Assembly: GCA_016783865.1 (NCBI GenBank)
Contig: JADHVS010000153.1
Span: 1-10,721 of the forward strand
DNA length: 10,721 bases
Source of the DNA: Bacteroidales bacterium
Lineage (GTDB): Bacteria > Bacteroidota > Bacteroidia > Bacteroidales > SM23-62
Direction: 5' to 3'
A program made the translations under genes and the position numbers. A model generated the notes under the pieces. It saw only the letters and a program-made list of their open reading frames with translations, searched no databases and was not told the DNA's origin. Of this stretch, positions 1-8,109 are shown piece by piece. Position 1 is the stretch's first letter. The number at the start of each line of letters is the position of its first letter.

Positions 1-798
1 GGATATGCCAGTGGACCTGTTTTGTGGACCGCTGCCAGAAGAAAGATACCAACCCTCATACAGGAGCAGAATTCATTTGCCGGAATAACCAATAAGCTGC
101 TGGCCAAAAGGGTTAATAAAATATGTGTCGCCTATGAAGGAATGAATAAATACTTCCCTGATGATAAAATCAATTTTACCGGAAACCCGGTCAGGGATGT
201 GATAAGGGATTTAAAATCGGTGAACAGGGAGGAAGGGCTTAAACATTTCGGATTGTCAGGCAATGATCCTGTTTTGCTTGTATTGGGAGGAAGTCTGGGT
301 GCGAGAACCATCAATAAAGGGGTGCTGAAAGGGATCGGTCAGATCCGTGACCGTCAGATTCAACTGCTCTGGCAATGTGGTGATTATTATTACCAGGACA
401 TGTTGAAGGTACTGGAAGGGCCAGGCATCAGTAAAATTGCTTTGCATCCGTTCATTGCCAGGATGGACCTGGCTTATACCGTCGCTGATGTGATCATTGC
501 CAGGGCCGGTGCGATTACCATTTCGGAATTGTGTTTTGCCGGGAAACCTGCTATCCTGGTGCCTTCTCCCAATGTGGCCGGAGACCATCAGACGAAAAAT
601 GCGATGGCGCTGGTTAAGAAAACAGCTGCTATCCATATCGGGGATGCCGGGGCGGAAGATGTGATGATAACGACAGCTGTTGAACTCCTCGACGATAAAG
701 AGAGAATGAAAATGCTGTCGGAAAATATCCTGGACCTCGCAGTGCCTGATTCGGCACAAAAAATTTGTGAGGAAATCAGGAGTTTAATGTATCAATAG
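1..798 (+). CDS. murG: MurG, undecaprenyl-PP-MurNAc-pentapeptide N-acetylglucosaminyltransferase (5' partial)
   Basis: MurG adds GlcNAc to lipid I to make lipid II, the last cytoplasmic step of peptidoglycan precursor synthesis, at the inner face of the membrane. The frame is open from base 1 and 265 codons are present. The family is about 360 residues long, so roughly the first 100 residues, including the first glycine loop, lie outside the window. Numbered from the window's first codon, the visible motifs are GYASGP (1-6), EQNSFAGITNK (22-32), GNPVR (61-65), the GGSLGA glycine loop (96-101), ARAGAITISEL (167-177) of the UDP-GlcNAc site, and DHQTKNA (195-201). A TTG at base 22 could be misread as a start, but the conserved GYASGP lies before it, so it is internal. 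The stop is TAG, 8 bases before murC, as expected for a dcw operon. Identification is firm. Confidence 0.96.
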   Translation, partial: GYASGPVLWTAARRKIPTLIQEQNSFAGITNKLLAKRVNKICVAYEGMNKYFPDDKINFTGNPVRDVIRDLKSVNREEGLKHFGLSGNDPVLLVLGGSLGARTINKGVLKGIGQIRDRQIQLLWQCGDYYYQDMLKVLEGPGISKIALHPFIARMDLAYTVADVIIARAGAITISELCFAGKPAILVPSPNVAGDHQTKNAMALVKKTAAIHIGDAGAEDVMITTAVELLDDKERMKMLSENILDLAVPDSAQKICEEIRSLMYQ

Positions 799-806
799 TA
801 ATTGGT

Positions 807-2186
807 GTGAATGAATTGAATTTACATAATGTTTATATGCTGGGAATAGGAGGGATTGGTATGAGCGCCCTGGCCAGGTATTTTATATCTGAGGGGAAGC
901 ATGTTGCCGGCTATGACCGCACAGCCACACCAATTACACAATCGCTTTCCAGAGAAGGTGCTGATATCCATTTTTTCGAATCGCCGGAATGGGTTAAAGA
1001 GAAATATACAGATATTGAACGATTGCTGGTTATCTACACCCCGGCCATTCCGGACGACCATACCGAGCTTATTTTCTTCAGGGAGAATAATTTTAAATTG
1101 TTTAAGCGCGCTGAGGTCCTTGGCATGATAACCAGGGAAAAGAAATGTCTTGCAGTGGCAGGAACACATGGTAAAACGACAATTTCTACCATGATAGCCC
1201 ATCTTTTCGCCACGGCTGACCTTTCTTCCAGTGCCTTACTGGGAGGCATCTCCAGGAATTATGAGACCAATGCGATCATCCGGAAAGACAGTGAGTGGGT
1301 GATCACCGAAGCCGATGAGTATGACCGGTCGTTCCTGCAGTTGAACCCGACTACAGCGGTGATCACGTCCTGCGATGCCGATCACCTGGATATTTATGGC
1401 AGCGAAAAGGAACTCAAAAAAGCATTCGGTCAGTTTATCAGCAGGATAAATCCAGGCGGCACCTTACTGATCAAGTATGACCTGGACCTGGAATTGCCGG
1501 GAAGAACTGATCTGCAATACCTGACCTATTCCATGGAAGACAGCAGGGCTGACTTTTACGCGGGGAACATCAGGCTCGAAGATCGGTTTTACCATTTTTC
1601 AGTATCCATGCCCGGAGGATTAACCCTCGACTTAAAAAATGGGTACCCCGGTAAGATCAATGTTGAAAATGCCGTGGCTATGGCTGCCATTGGATATCTG
1701 AACGACATTGATGAAGATATAATCCGCAGGGCTCTTGAAACTTTTACCGGGGTGAAAAGAAGATTTGACATCCAGGTCGAGAAAGAGGATATGGTATACA
1801 TCGATGATTATGCTCATCATCCCAAAGAGCTGGAGGAGTTTATTCATTCGGTCAGGGCCATGTATCCTCACCGTTCAATCACGGGTATATTTCAGCCCCA
1901 TTTATATTCCAGGACCAAAGATCTTGCTGAAGGATTTGCCGGCAGCCTGTCGAACCTGGATGAATTAATCCTGCTGGAAATTTATCCGGCAAGAGAAAAG
2001 CCAATTGAAGGCGTAACCTCAGAGCTTATTTACAATAAGGTTTCAACCAGCCACAAAGTGATGTGCAGGAAGGATGAGATAATGAAATTGCTGAAAGAAC
2101 GGAACCCGGAAATTTTATTAACCATGGGTGCAGGAGATATCGATCAGCTGGTGGAACCAATAAGGTTATGGATAAATACACGGTGA
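807..2186 (+). CDS. murC: MurC, UDP-N-acetylmuramate--L-alanine ligase
   Basis: MurC is the cytoplasmic ATP-dependent ligase that adds L-alanine to UDP-MurNAc, the first step of the stem peptide. The 459 residues match the family's full length. Visible motifs in order: GIGGIGMSALAR (13-24), the N-terminal UDP-binding loop; GTHGKTT (119-125), the ATP P-loop; EADEYDRSF (168-176); DADHLDIYG (190-198); GVKRRF (315-320); DDYAHHP (333-339), typical of MurC; FQPHLYSRT (362-370); and GAGDI (441-445). This is the usual three-domain Mur ligase layout. The start is GTG at 807. No upstream in-frame ATG fits before the murG stop, and the GTG puts the glycine loop at the usual distance from the N-terminus. 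The gene lies 8 bases after murG and 4 bases before ftsQ, so co-transcription is very likely. Nothing is broken or missing. Confidence 0.97.
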   Translation: MNELNLHNVYMLGIGGIGMSALARYFISEGKHVAGYDRTATPITQSLSREGADIHFFESPEWVKEKYTDIERLLVIYTPAIPDDHTELIFFRENNFKLFKRAEVLGMITREKKCLAVAGTHGKTTISTMIAHLFATADLSSSALLGGISRNYETNAIIRKDSEWVITEADEYDRSFLQLNPTTAVITSCDADHLDIYGSEKELKKAFGQFISRINPGGTLLIKYDLDLELPGRTDLQYLTYSMEDSRADFYAGNIRLEDRFYHFSVSMPGGLTLDLKNGYPGKINVENAVAMAAIGYLNDIDEDIIRRALETFTGVKRRFDIQVEKEDMVYIDDYAHHPKELEEFIHSVRAMYPHRSITGIFQPHLYSRTKDLAEGFAGSLSNLDELILLEIYPAREKPIEGVTSELIYNKVSTSHKVMCRKDEIMKLLKERNPEILLTMGAGDIDQLVEPIRLWINTR

Positions 2187-2190
2187 AGAA

Positions 2191-2961
2191 ATGAGGATGA
2201 TTAAACACATATTGACCTGGCTGGGCTTAACAGGATACCTGTTTGTCATGCTTGCATTTGTGGGAAAAGAACAGGAAAACATCCTGTGCCGCCAGATCCG
2301 GATCCATATCAATGACAGCATGGAGGTTGGATTTGTGACCTCAGATCAGATCATGAAAATAATAAATCCTGATCCGGCAACCCTGCTGGGGAAACCGGTT
2401 CGTACCATCAACATCAGTGATCTGGAAGACAAATTGCATAAAATCAGATCGATACGTACAGCTGAAGTGTATTATACAGTGGAAGGCCACTTATCTGTCG
2501 ATATTAACCAGCGCAGGCCGCTGGTCAGGATCATTGATGACAGTGGTGCATCCTATTGCATCGATACTGAAGGTTATCTGATACCGATGACCGGACAATA
2601 TATCCCATATATATTAATCGCAAATGGTAATATAAGAGCAATAGACGGGAAAGTCAGTCACATTATTGATCTGGAAAACCATAAAATGCTGGAAGATATT
2701 TACAGGTTAAGTAAATACCTGATTGAGGATGCTTTTTTGCAGGCGCAGATTGTGCAGGTATACGTGAACAGCAATAAAGAATTTGAATTAATTCCAAGGG
2801 TGGGCTCACATGTTATTCTGCTTGGGGATATGAATGAATTTGAAACCAGGTTAAATAACCTCAAAACACTGTATGACCAGGGATTCAGCTCTGTGGGATG
2901 GAACCAGTTTGAAAAAATAAATCTTAAATACAAAAACCAGGTAGTCTGTACTAAAAGATAA
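2191..2961 (+). CDS. ftsQ: FtsQ, cell division protein (bitopic, POTRA-type)
   Basis: FtsQ is a single-pass inner-membrane division protein whose periplasmic part recruits the other late divisome proteins. Of its 256 residues, about 7-25 form a hydrophobic membrane segment after a short basic start (MRMIKH), giving an N-in topology. The region of about 36-107 would be the POTRA domain, ending in the NQRRPLVRI block (107-115) common in FtsQ. The beta domain follows, with YCIDTEGYLIP (122-132), and the protein ends in a KNQVVCTK tail that I associate with Bacteroidota FtsQ. FtsQ sequences diverge strongly, so the call rests on these weak motifs, the topology and the position between murC and ftsA. 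The first ATG at 2191 is used; an in-frame ATG at 2197 is equally possible. The gaps are 4 bases on each side. Confidence 0.92.
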   Translation: MRMIKHILTWLGLTGYLFVMLAFVGKEQENILCRQIRIHINDSMEVGFVTSDQIMKIINPDPATLLGKPVRTINISDLEDKLHKIRSIRTAEVYYTVEGHLSVDINQRRPLVRIIDDSGASYCIDTEGYLIPMTGQYIPYILIANGNIRAIDGKVSHIIDLENHKMLEDIYRLSKYLIEDAFLQAQIVQVYVNSNKEFELIPRVGSHVILLGDMNEFETRLNNLKTLYDQGFSSVGWNQFEKINLKYKNQVVCTKR

Positions 2962-2965
2962 AATT

Positions 2966-4270
2966 ATGGCACAAGATCAATTTATCGCTGCTATCGATAT
3001 AGGCACAACTAAAATTGTGGCTATCGTAGGCAAAAAAAATGAAAACAAAAAAATTGAGATACTCGGGATGAGTAAAACGGTTTCAAAAGGAGTGAAACGG
3101 GGTGTGGTATTGAACATTGAAGAAACCGTAAGCGCCATCCAGACAACTGTTGAAGAGGTGCAAAAGAAAACAGGATTGTTGCTGGATGAAGTATTTGTTG
3201 GCATTGCAGGCCAGCATATCAAAAGTATTCGTAACAGGGGATACATCAACAGGGTGGCTTATGATGACGAGATCACCCAGGATGACATTAAGAAGCTGAT
3301 TGATGATATGTATAATATTCCCATTGAAGCCGGGGAGGAGATCATACATGTCTTGCCCCAGAACTTCATTGTCGACAACGAGACAGGGGTTAAAAATCCG
3401 GTTGGAATGTCAGGCAAGAGACTGGAGGGTAATTTCCACATTGTGATCGGCCAGATCGCCTCGGCCAACAACATCGAAAAATGCATTAACCGGGTAGGCT
3501 TAAAAGTAAAAGAGTTGATCCTCGAGCCGCTGGCCTCTTCAGAAGCCATTCTAACGGAAGATGAAAAGGAAGCCGGGATAGCTCTTGTGGATATTGGTGG
3601 TGGAACAACTGATATTGCCATATATTATGATAATGTGATCAGGCATACGGCCGTCATACCGTTTGGTGGAAACGTGGTCACCCGCGATATCAAGGAAGGC
3701 TGCTCTATCCTGAGCCGTCAGGCAGAACAGCTGAAGATACAATTTGGTTCGGCCCTGGGGGACCTGGCCCAGGAGGATAAGGTGGTAACCATTCCCGGAA
3801 TAAGTGGAAGAGAGCCCAAAGAGATCAGCTTCAGAAGCCTGGCTTATATCATTCAATCGCGCATGGAAGAGATCATCGATGCCATATTGTTTGAGATCGA
3901 AAATTCCGGAGTAGCCGATAAGCTGAGTGCCGGGCTGGTGCTCACCGGTGGAGGTGCCTTGTTGCGCCATCTGCCACAGCTGGTAAAATTTAAGACTGGC
4001 TATGATGTCCGTGTGGGCTATCCGAACGTGCACCTGGCTTCAGAAAGCATTGAAGAAATCAATCAGCCGCAATATTCAACCAGTGTTGGCCTGATCATTA
4101 AAGGATATGAGGTATTGATGAAAAAAGAGGTCAAGATTAAGGCAGAACAGCCAGAGCCCAAGCTTGAAAATGATAGAGAAGATAAATCAAAAAACAAGGT
4201 CAACATTTTCACGACCCTGAAAGAGAAATTAAATGGGATTTTTGAAGAGAATGATTCAGCCTTTGATTGA
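2966..4270 (+). CDS. ftsA: FtsA, actin-like FtsZ membrane tether
   Basis: FtsA is an actin-fold ATPase that polymerises at the inner face of the membrane, binds the C-terminal peptide of FtsZ and anchors the ring. The protein has 434 residues. Visible motifs: AAIDIGTTKIVAIVG (8-22), the phosphate-1 loop; the SHS2/1C subdomain at about 83-165; IALVDIGGGTTDIAIY (205-220), the phosphate-2 loop; and GLVLTGGGALLRHLPQL (323-339), the adenosine motif. A charged linker of about 385-412 leads to a probable amphipathic membrane-targeting helix, NIFTTLKEKLNGIF (413-426), followed by an acidic tail. The ATG at 2966 lies 4 bases after ftsQ. The stop is TGA. The 106-base spacer to ftsZ begins with a heptamer array 4 bases after the stop, so ftsZ may be expressed partly apart from ftsA. 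I saw no clear Bacteroidota promoter (TTTG/TAnnTTTG) in that spacer. Confidence 0.97.
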   Translation: MAQDQFIAAIDIGTTKIVAIVGKKNENKKIEILGMSKTVSKGVKRGVVLNIEETVSAIQTTVEEVQKKTGLLLDEVFVGIAGQHIKSIRNRGYINRVAYDDEITQDDIKKLIDDMYNIPIEAGEEIIHVLPQNFIVDNETGVKNPVGMSGKRLEGNFHIVIGQIASANNIEKCINRVGLKVKELILEPLASSEAILTEDEKEAGIALVDIGGGTTDIAIYYDNVIRHTAVIPFGGNVVTRDIKEGCSILSRQAEQLKIQFGSALGDLAQEDKVVTIPGISGREPKEISFRSLAYIIQSRMEEIIDAILFEIENSGVADKLSAGLVLTGGGALLRHLPQLVKFKTGYDVRVGYPNVHLASESIEEINQPQYSTSVGLIIKGYEVLMKKEVKIKAEQPEPKLENDREDKSKNKVNIFTTLKEKLNGIFEENDSAFD

Positions 4271-4274
4271 AAGA

Positions 4275-4307
4275 AGTAGTCAGTAGACAGTAGACAGTAG
4301 ACAGTAG
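4275..4307 (+). repeat. Heptamer tandem array, unit WCAGTAG, ftsA-ftsZ spacer
   Basis: A partial unit (AGTAG, 4275-4279) is followed by TCAGTAG (4280-4286) and three perfect ACAGTAG copies (4287-4293, 4294-4300, 4301-4307). The array starts 4 bases after the ftsA stop codon. Because 7 is not a multiple of 3, the TAG in each unit falls in all three forward frames. The same unit recurs in inverted orientation beyond ftsZ at 5882-5916; the longest exact inverted match is 19 bases (4275-4293 against 5889-5907). The remaining spacer (4308-4376) shows no clear hairpin or promoter. Confidence 0.93.
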
Positions 4308-4376
4308 AAGAATAACTCACAACTGGGGACTCGTTATATTGATTAGAAAGCAGAACAAAAACTTAAAGATAGAGCC

Positions 4377-5843
4377 ATGTCAGATGAATTAATGAATTTT
4401 GAACTTCCGGTAAATCAATCCTCCATAATAAAGGTGCTTGGGATTGGCGGAGGTGGAAGCAATGCAGTCAATCATATGTGGCACCAGGGAATCAAAGGAG
4501 TTGACTTCGTAGTGTGTAATACTGATGCCCAGGCTTTGAACAGTAGTCCGGTCCCGGTAAAAATTCAGATCGGAGAATCGCTGACCGAAGGGCGTGGTGC
4601 CGGGAACAAACCCCAGATTGGCCGGCAGGCTGCCCTTGAAAATATTGATGAAATAAACGACGTGCTGTCGAAAAACACTAAAATGGTATTCCTCACAGCA
4701 GGAATGGGAGGAGGAACCGGCACCGGAGCAGCGCCTGTCATTGCCAAGGCGGCGCAGGATCTGGGTATACTTACGGTGGCCATAGTAACCATCCCGTTTC
4801 GGTTTGAAGGACAGCAGCGAATCAACCAGGCGATAGAAGGGATCAATGAGATCAAGGAGTATGTAGATTCACTGCTGGTCATAAATAATGAAAAGCTTAG
4901 GGAGATCTATGGTGATCTGAAGTTGTCTGAGGCATTTGCCCGCGCCGATAATGTATTAACTATGGCAGCCAAAGGGATTGCAGAGATCATAACTGTTCAC
5001 GGTTACATAAATGTGGATTTTGCTGATGTTGAGACAGTTATGAGGAACAGCGGTGTTGCGATACTCGGATCGGGTATGGCATCGGGAGAAGGAAGAGCAA
5101 CCCTGGCCATCCAGGAAGCACTTGCTTCACCTTTGTTGAATAATAATGACATAACCGGGGCCCGAAATATCCTGCTTAACATCACATCGGGTGCTGAGGA
5201 AGTCAGTATGGATGAGGTGGGTGAGATCACCGATTTTGTGAATTCAGCAGCATCGAAGAATGCCTTGATCATTTGGGGAACGGGTACGGACGGGAGCCTC
5301 GGGGAAAGGATTAATGTCACTATTATTGCCACAGGCTTTCAAACCAACAGCATACCGGAATTGTATATTCGCAAGAGGAAACCCGACCGGGTTCAGCTTC
5401 GGGATGGTGAATCGGTGGAACAGGGAGACCTTATCATGGAGATGGGCGAAATGGGTGGAGATATGAAGGATCTGTCGAATGTTCAGAGAATCATTGAATT
5501 TGACCTGACGGGCCACCAACCGCAACCCATTCAATTGACTCAGGAAGGGGATGAGGAAATACAAAACGAAGAGGACGAGGATAAAAAACTGGCCGAGCGG
5601 GTACGTAAGCTGCGTTACACCCACGAAAAATTCAGGGAGAGTAACAACATGGATGATGAGGTTAAGAAATCTTCAATAGATGAGCTGGAGAATGAACCTG
5701 CCTATATCAGAAAAAAGGTCCAGCTGGATAATGTCACCCATTCAAAAGAGTCGAATGTGTCAAAATATTCCATTACAGAGGACGAAGATAACAATGCCAA
5801 GCTAAGGGATAATAATGCGTATCTTCATGATAATGTGGATTAG
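4377..5843 (+). CDS. ftsZ: FtsZ, tubulin-like cell division GTPase
   Basis: FtsZ is the cytoplasmic GTPase whose filaments form the division ring. The protein has 488 residues, long for the family because of its linker. Motifs: GIGGGGSNAVNHM (22-34); NTDAQAL (48-54); the tubulin signature GGGTGTG (111-117); PFRFEGQQR (140-148); and the T7 catalytic loop NVDFAD (212-217), with D214 and D217 in place. The globular part ends near 330. A linker of about 145 residues follows, acidic at 390-405 (EEIQNEEDEDKK) and mixed after that, with an EPAYIRKKVQLDNVTHSKES block (440-459). The protein ends in DNNAYLHDNVD, the likely C-terminal peptide that binds FtsA. The start is ATG at 4377. The stop TAG lies in the loop of a perfect inverted repeat formed with the bases downstream. 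The call is certain; the roles of the linker blocks are inferred. Confidence 0.98.
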   Translation: MSDELMNFELPVNQSSIIKVLGIGGGGSNAVNHMWHQGIKGVDFVVCNTDAQALNSSPVPVKIQIGESLTEGRGAGNKPQIGRQAALENIDEINDVLSKNTKMVFLTAGMGGGTGTGAAPVIAKAAQDLGILTVAIVTIPFRFEGQQRINQAIEGINEIKEYVDSLLVINNEKLREIYGDLKLSEAFARADNVLTMAAKGIAEIITVHGYINVDFADVETVMRNSGVAILGSGMASGEGRATLAIQEALASPLLNNNDITGARNILLNITSGAEEVSMDEVGEITDFVNSAASKNALIIWGTGTDGSLGERINVTIIATGFQTNSIPELYIRKRKPDRVQLRDGESVEQGDLIMEMGEMGGDMKDLSNVQRIIEFDLTGHQPQPIQLTQEGDEEIQNEEDEDKKLAERVRKLRYTHEKFRESNNMDDEVKKSSIDELENEPAYIRKKVQLDNVTHSKESNVSKYSITEDEDNNAKLRDNNAYLHDNVD

Positions 5844-5860
5844 TCCACATTATCATGAAG
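5823..5860. repeat. Perfect 17-bp inverted repeat across the ftsZ stop codon (possible bidirectional terminator)
   Basis: The left arm (5823-5839) lies in the last ftsZ codons, and the right arm (5844-5860) in the convergent spacer is its exact reverse complement. The 4-base loop TTAG (5840-5843) contains the stop codon. Both strands therefore read CTT CAT GAT AAT GTG GAY followed by a stop (LHDNVD). The position between convergent ftsZ and ppiD suits a shared terminator, but neither side is followed by a T-rich tract, so it is not a textbook intrinsic terminator. The hairpin itself is certain; its function is inferred. Confidence 0.9.
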
Positions 5861-5861
5861 C

Positions 5862-5875
5862 GTGAACGGTGAACC
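5862..5875. repeat. Two heptamers GTGAACS in the ftsZ-ppiD spacer
   Basis: GTGAACG (5862-5868) is followed directly by GTGAACC (5869-5875). Two copies alone would be weak evidence, but they resemble the GTGAATC units of the array at 8110-8137 and lie close to another heptamer array. They may be a decayed remnant of the same repeat family. Confidence 0.5.
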
Positions 5876-5881
5876 GAAGCC

Positions 5882-5916
5882 CTACTGACTACTGTCTACT
5901 GACTACTGACTATTGT
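5882..5916 (-). repeat. Heptamer tandem array, unit CTACTGW (WCAGTAG on the - strand), ftsZ-ppiD spacer
   Basis: Five units on the + strand: CTACTGA (5882-5888), CTACTGT (5889-5895), CTACTGA (5896-5902), CTACTGA (5903-5909) and the degenerate CTATTGT (5910-5916). Read on the - strand this is the WCAGTAG unit of the array upstream of ftsZ. It begins 3 bases after the ppiD stop codon in ppiD's reading direction and gives TAG in all three frames of that strand. Together with 4275-4307 it brackets ftsZ as inverted repeats. Confidence 0.93.
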
Positions 5917-5919
5917 CTC

Positions 5920-8052
5920 CTAATAAAATTTTCCTCTTTTATCAGAAATGTTTGCGGCTTCGCGCATCGCCTGGAAGGCTTCAGCATTGGCCCTTGATTG
6001 GCGCATCATGCTTAACCTGTCTTTGGTAAATTGAGTATTGCCAGTCTCAGATTGCTGAATATTATTGACAACAACAACAAAGACGCCGTTATTTCCGTGA
6101 ATGGGTTGTGATATTACCCCCTGAGGCAACTGGCTAACAGCACCGATCACCTTTGGTTCCATGCCCACAGAGGGAATAGATAAAGATGAAAAGCTTACCC
6201 CACGTGCATCCTGTGCAGGGAGATTGACTTCCAATGACAGGTCATTGATGGAACTTGCTTCGGCAATTTTCGCAGATAAATCCTCAATAATCTTTTCTGC
6301 TTTTTTATTAATCTTCACCTGCAGTTCAATTTCATTCCTGATATCATCGAGAGCCGGAGTACCTTCTTCCAGGATATTGGTGACACAAGCCACAACATAT
6401 TTGTTGTTGAATTCAAACACTTTGCTGATATCATGAAGATTTGCTTCGAAGGTCCATCTGATCATTTCCCGGGGTGTTTCCAGACCGGGCAAAGTCCTCT
6501 GAAGTTCAGTCAGGTCATTGGCGTATCTTTTAGTCAGTCCATGCTCCGATATAGCTTCATTAAATTGCTCATATGTCCTGTTTTTACCGGCAAACTCAAC
6601 GGCACTTGAATATTTATTCTGATAGGTGGTTGAGCTGGGCTCCACCTTTCTGCTCATGATGGCAATTTTAACTTTCTTTACATCAGGACCCTGGTCAAGG
6701 ATTTCGATAATGTGTTGTCCAAACTGAGTCTCAACAACCATCACATCACCTTTATTACCTTCAAAGCAGGCATCGCTAAACGGGGTTACCATCTGTCCCT
6801 CGGCAAATGTACCCAGGTCACCTCCGTTCTGTGCCGCTCCATCAGTAGAATGAACCATAGCCAGCTGGGCAAAATCTGCTCCGTTATCGATCATTTTCTT
6901 CAGGCTGTCGGCAAAAACCTTTACCTGTTCCATTGTGGTATTCTGATCTGGTTGCAACAGGATATGACGTGCTGACACAGAATCAGGCCGGTAATCTGTT
7001 TCAAGGAGTTTAACCATGCGATATGATTCCTCCTCGATATAAGGTCCGAACACATCTCCCACCTCGGCAGTAAATACAAAATCCCTGATGCTATCGGATA
7101 TGTCGTCCTCCATAAAAAACCTGTCTTCGAAAGGAACATCCGATTCCATTTTTACCAGAGGAACCACATCTTCAACAGATTCAAATTCACCCTGTATCCT
7201 TTTGATCCAATCGCTCGCCATCTTATCATCCTCTTCTGAAGGGATTACTTCAAAAACGATATATTCCAGGTCCCGGGATGCAGTTTGGTTATAATCCTGT
7301 AAATGTTCCTTATAGTATTTCTCAACATCCGAATCGGTATAGGTAATGGCCGTATCATGGATGGCATTAAAACGCTGAACGATATAGCTGAAATCTACTC
7401 GTTTGTCTGTTTCGCGGAATCCATTAGCGGCTTCCAGGCCGGTAATGTACATTCCTTTTCCAACCAGGTTAAAAAATTTTGTAAAACTCCTCTCATTCAT
7501 TATCTGATTTTCCAGGTGCATCCAGATAGTTCTTTGAGCTCCTGAAGGATCCTGGTCCATGGTCTGGATAAATTGTAAAAGAAACGACCGGTTCACAATT
7601 CCTGTCTCCGGATCGGAGAACATCTGGCGTATGATGGGGTGTGGATTCCTGCCCTGAACCATATCCAACAGTTCATCAGAACTAACATAGATCCCAAGTT
7701 CCTTGTATTCATCCAGGAGGGAATAATTCCTGACCATCGTCTCCCATGCTTCTTCACGCACTCCGTCGATCATCTGTTGATCGAGCGATTTCAGTCCGAA
7801 TCTTAAAGTGTAATATTCTGCCAGTTGTTCGACCTGTGTGGTGTATTCTTCGTAGGAAATGGATTTTCCATTGATCTCGGCTATTTCATCTGTGGGTGAG
7901 ACATATTGTGTGCCACCTCTTCCGATATTAAAATTTTGCTTAAGCCAGTATGACAGGCTGCTCAAATCGACTACAAACAATAACATAGCCAGGCCAATAA
8001 ATGCGACCAGTATCCATCCTGCCCTGTTCCTGATTTTCTGAAGTGTTGCCAT
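5920..8052 (-). CDS. ppiD: PpiD/SurA-type periplasmic peptidyl-prolyl cis-trans isomerase
   Basis: This is a membrane-anchored periplasmic folding factor of 710 residues. One hydrophobic segment (about 12-29) follows a basic start (KIRNRAG), giving an N-in, single-pass topology with the rest in the periplasm. A SurA/PpiD-like N-terminal chaperone region covers about 55-220 (EINGKSISYEEY at 59-70). A parvulin domain covers about 359-453, with ARHILLQ (361-367), STDGAAQNGGDLGTF (402-416), MVTPFSDACF (421-430) and QFGQHIIEIL (443-452). The usual parvulin positions H363, D404 and H447 are present, so the domain may be active, unlike that of E. coli PpiD. A long C-terminal region completes the chaperone part. 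The ATG at 8052 is followed at once by the membrane anchor. Upstream is a 253-base repeat-rich spacer; TATCTTCG (8099-8092) resembles a Bacteroidota -7 box, but no -33 partner is visible. The gene converges on ftsZ. The symbol follows family resemblance; orthology to E. coli ppiD is not proven. Confidence 0.9.
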   Translation of the reverse strand: MATLQKIRNRAGWILVAFIGLAMLLFVVDLSSLSYWLKQNFNIGRGGTQYVSPTDEIAEINGKSISYEEYTTQVEQLAEYYTLRFGLKSLDQQMIDGVREEAWETMVRNYSLLDEYKELGIYVSSDELLDMVQGRNPHPIIRQMFSDPETGIVNRSFLLQFIQTMDQDPSGAQRTIWMHLENQIMNERSFTKFFNLVGKGMYITGLEAANGFRETDKRVDFSYIVQRFNAIHDTAITYTDSDVEKYYKEHLQDYNQTASRDLEYIVFEVIPSEEDDKMASDWIKRIQGEFESVEDVVPLVKMESDVPFEDRFFMEDDISDSIRDFVFTAEVGDVFGPYIEEESYRMVKLLETDYRPDSVSARHILLQPDQNTTMEQVKVFADSLKKMIDNGADFAQLAMVHSTDGAAQNGGDLGTFAEGQMVTPFSDACFEGNKGDVMVVETQFGQHIIEILDQGPDVKKVKIAIMSRKVEPSSTTYQNKYSSAVEFAGKNRTYEQFNEAISEHGLTKRYANDLTELQRTLPGLETPREMIRWTFEANLHDISKVFEFNNKYVVACVTNILEEGTPALDDIRNEIELQVKINKKAEKIIEDLSAKIAEASSINDLSLEVNLPAQDARGVSFSSLSIPSVGMEPKVIGAVSQLPQGVISQPIHGNNGVFVVVVNNIQQSETGNTQFTKDRLSMMRQSRANAEAFQAMREAANISDKRGKFY

Positions 8053-8109
8053 TTAGAGTAACAAATTAAAAGTCCTTAAAAAATTGAGCTACGAAGATAG
8101 AAAAAATCC

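Noticed and set aside
256..759. 167-codon open frame on the - strand inside murG
   Set aside because: It is a shadow of the conserved murG frame; it is rich in His/Arg/Gln without any recognisable motif.
3551..4033. 160-codon open frame on the - strand inside ftsA
   Set aside because: It is fully covered by ftsA, whose protein is conserved throughout; the shadow protein has no domain pattern.
4333..4346. ftsZ promoter near the TATATTGA stretch
   Set aside because: Two of the six fixed positions of the -7 box differ and there is no -33 box upstream; not supportable by eye.
5823..5860. Classical intrinsic terminator
   Set aside because: The hairpin is perfect, but its stem is AT-rich and no T-rich run follows on either strand, so I list it as an inverted repeat with possible terminator function.
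8092..8099. ppiD promoter with -7 box TATCTTCG (- strand)
   Set aside because: It matches TAnnTTTG in all but one fixed position, but no TTG/TTTG element lies at the expected -33 distance, where the heptamer array sits. Too weak to list as a feature.
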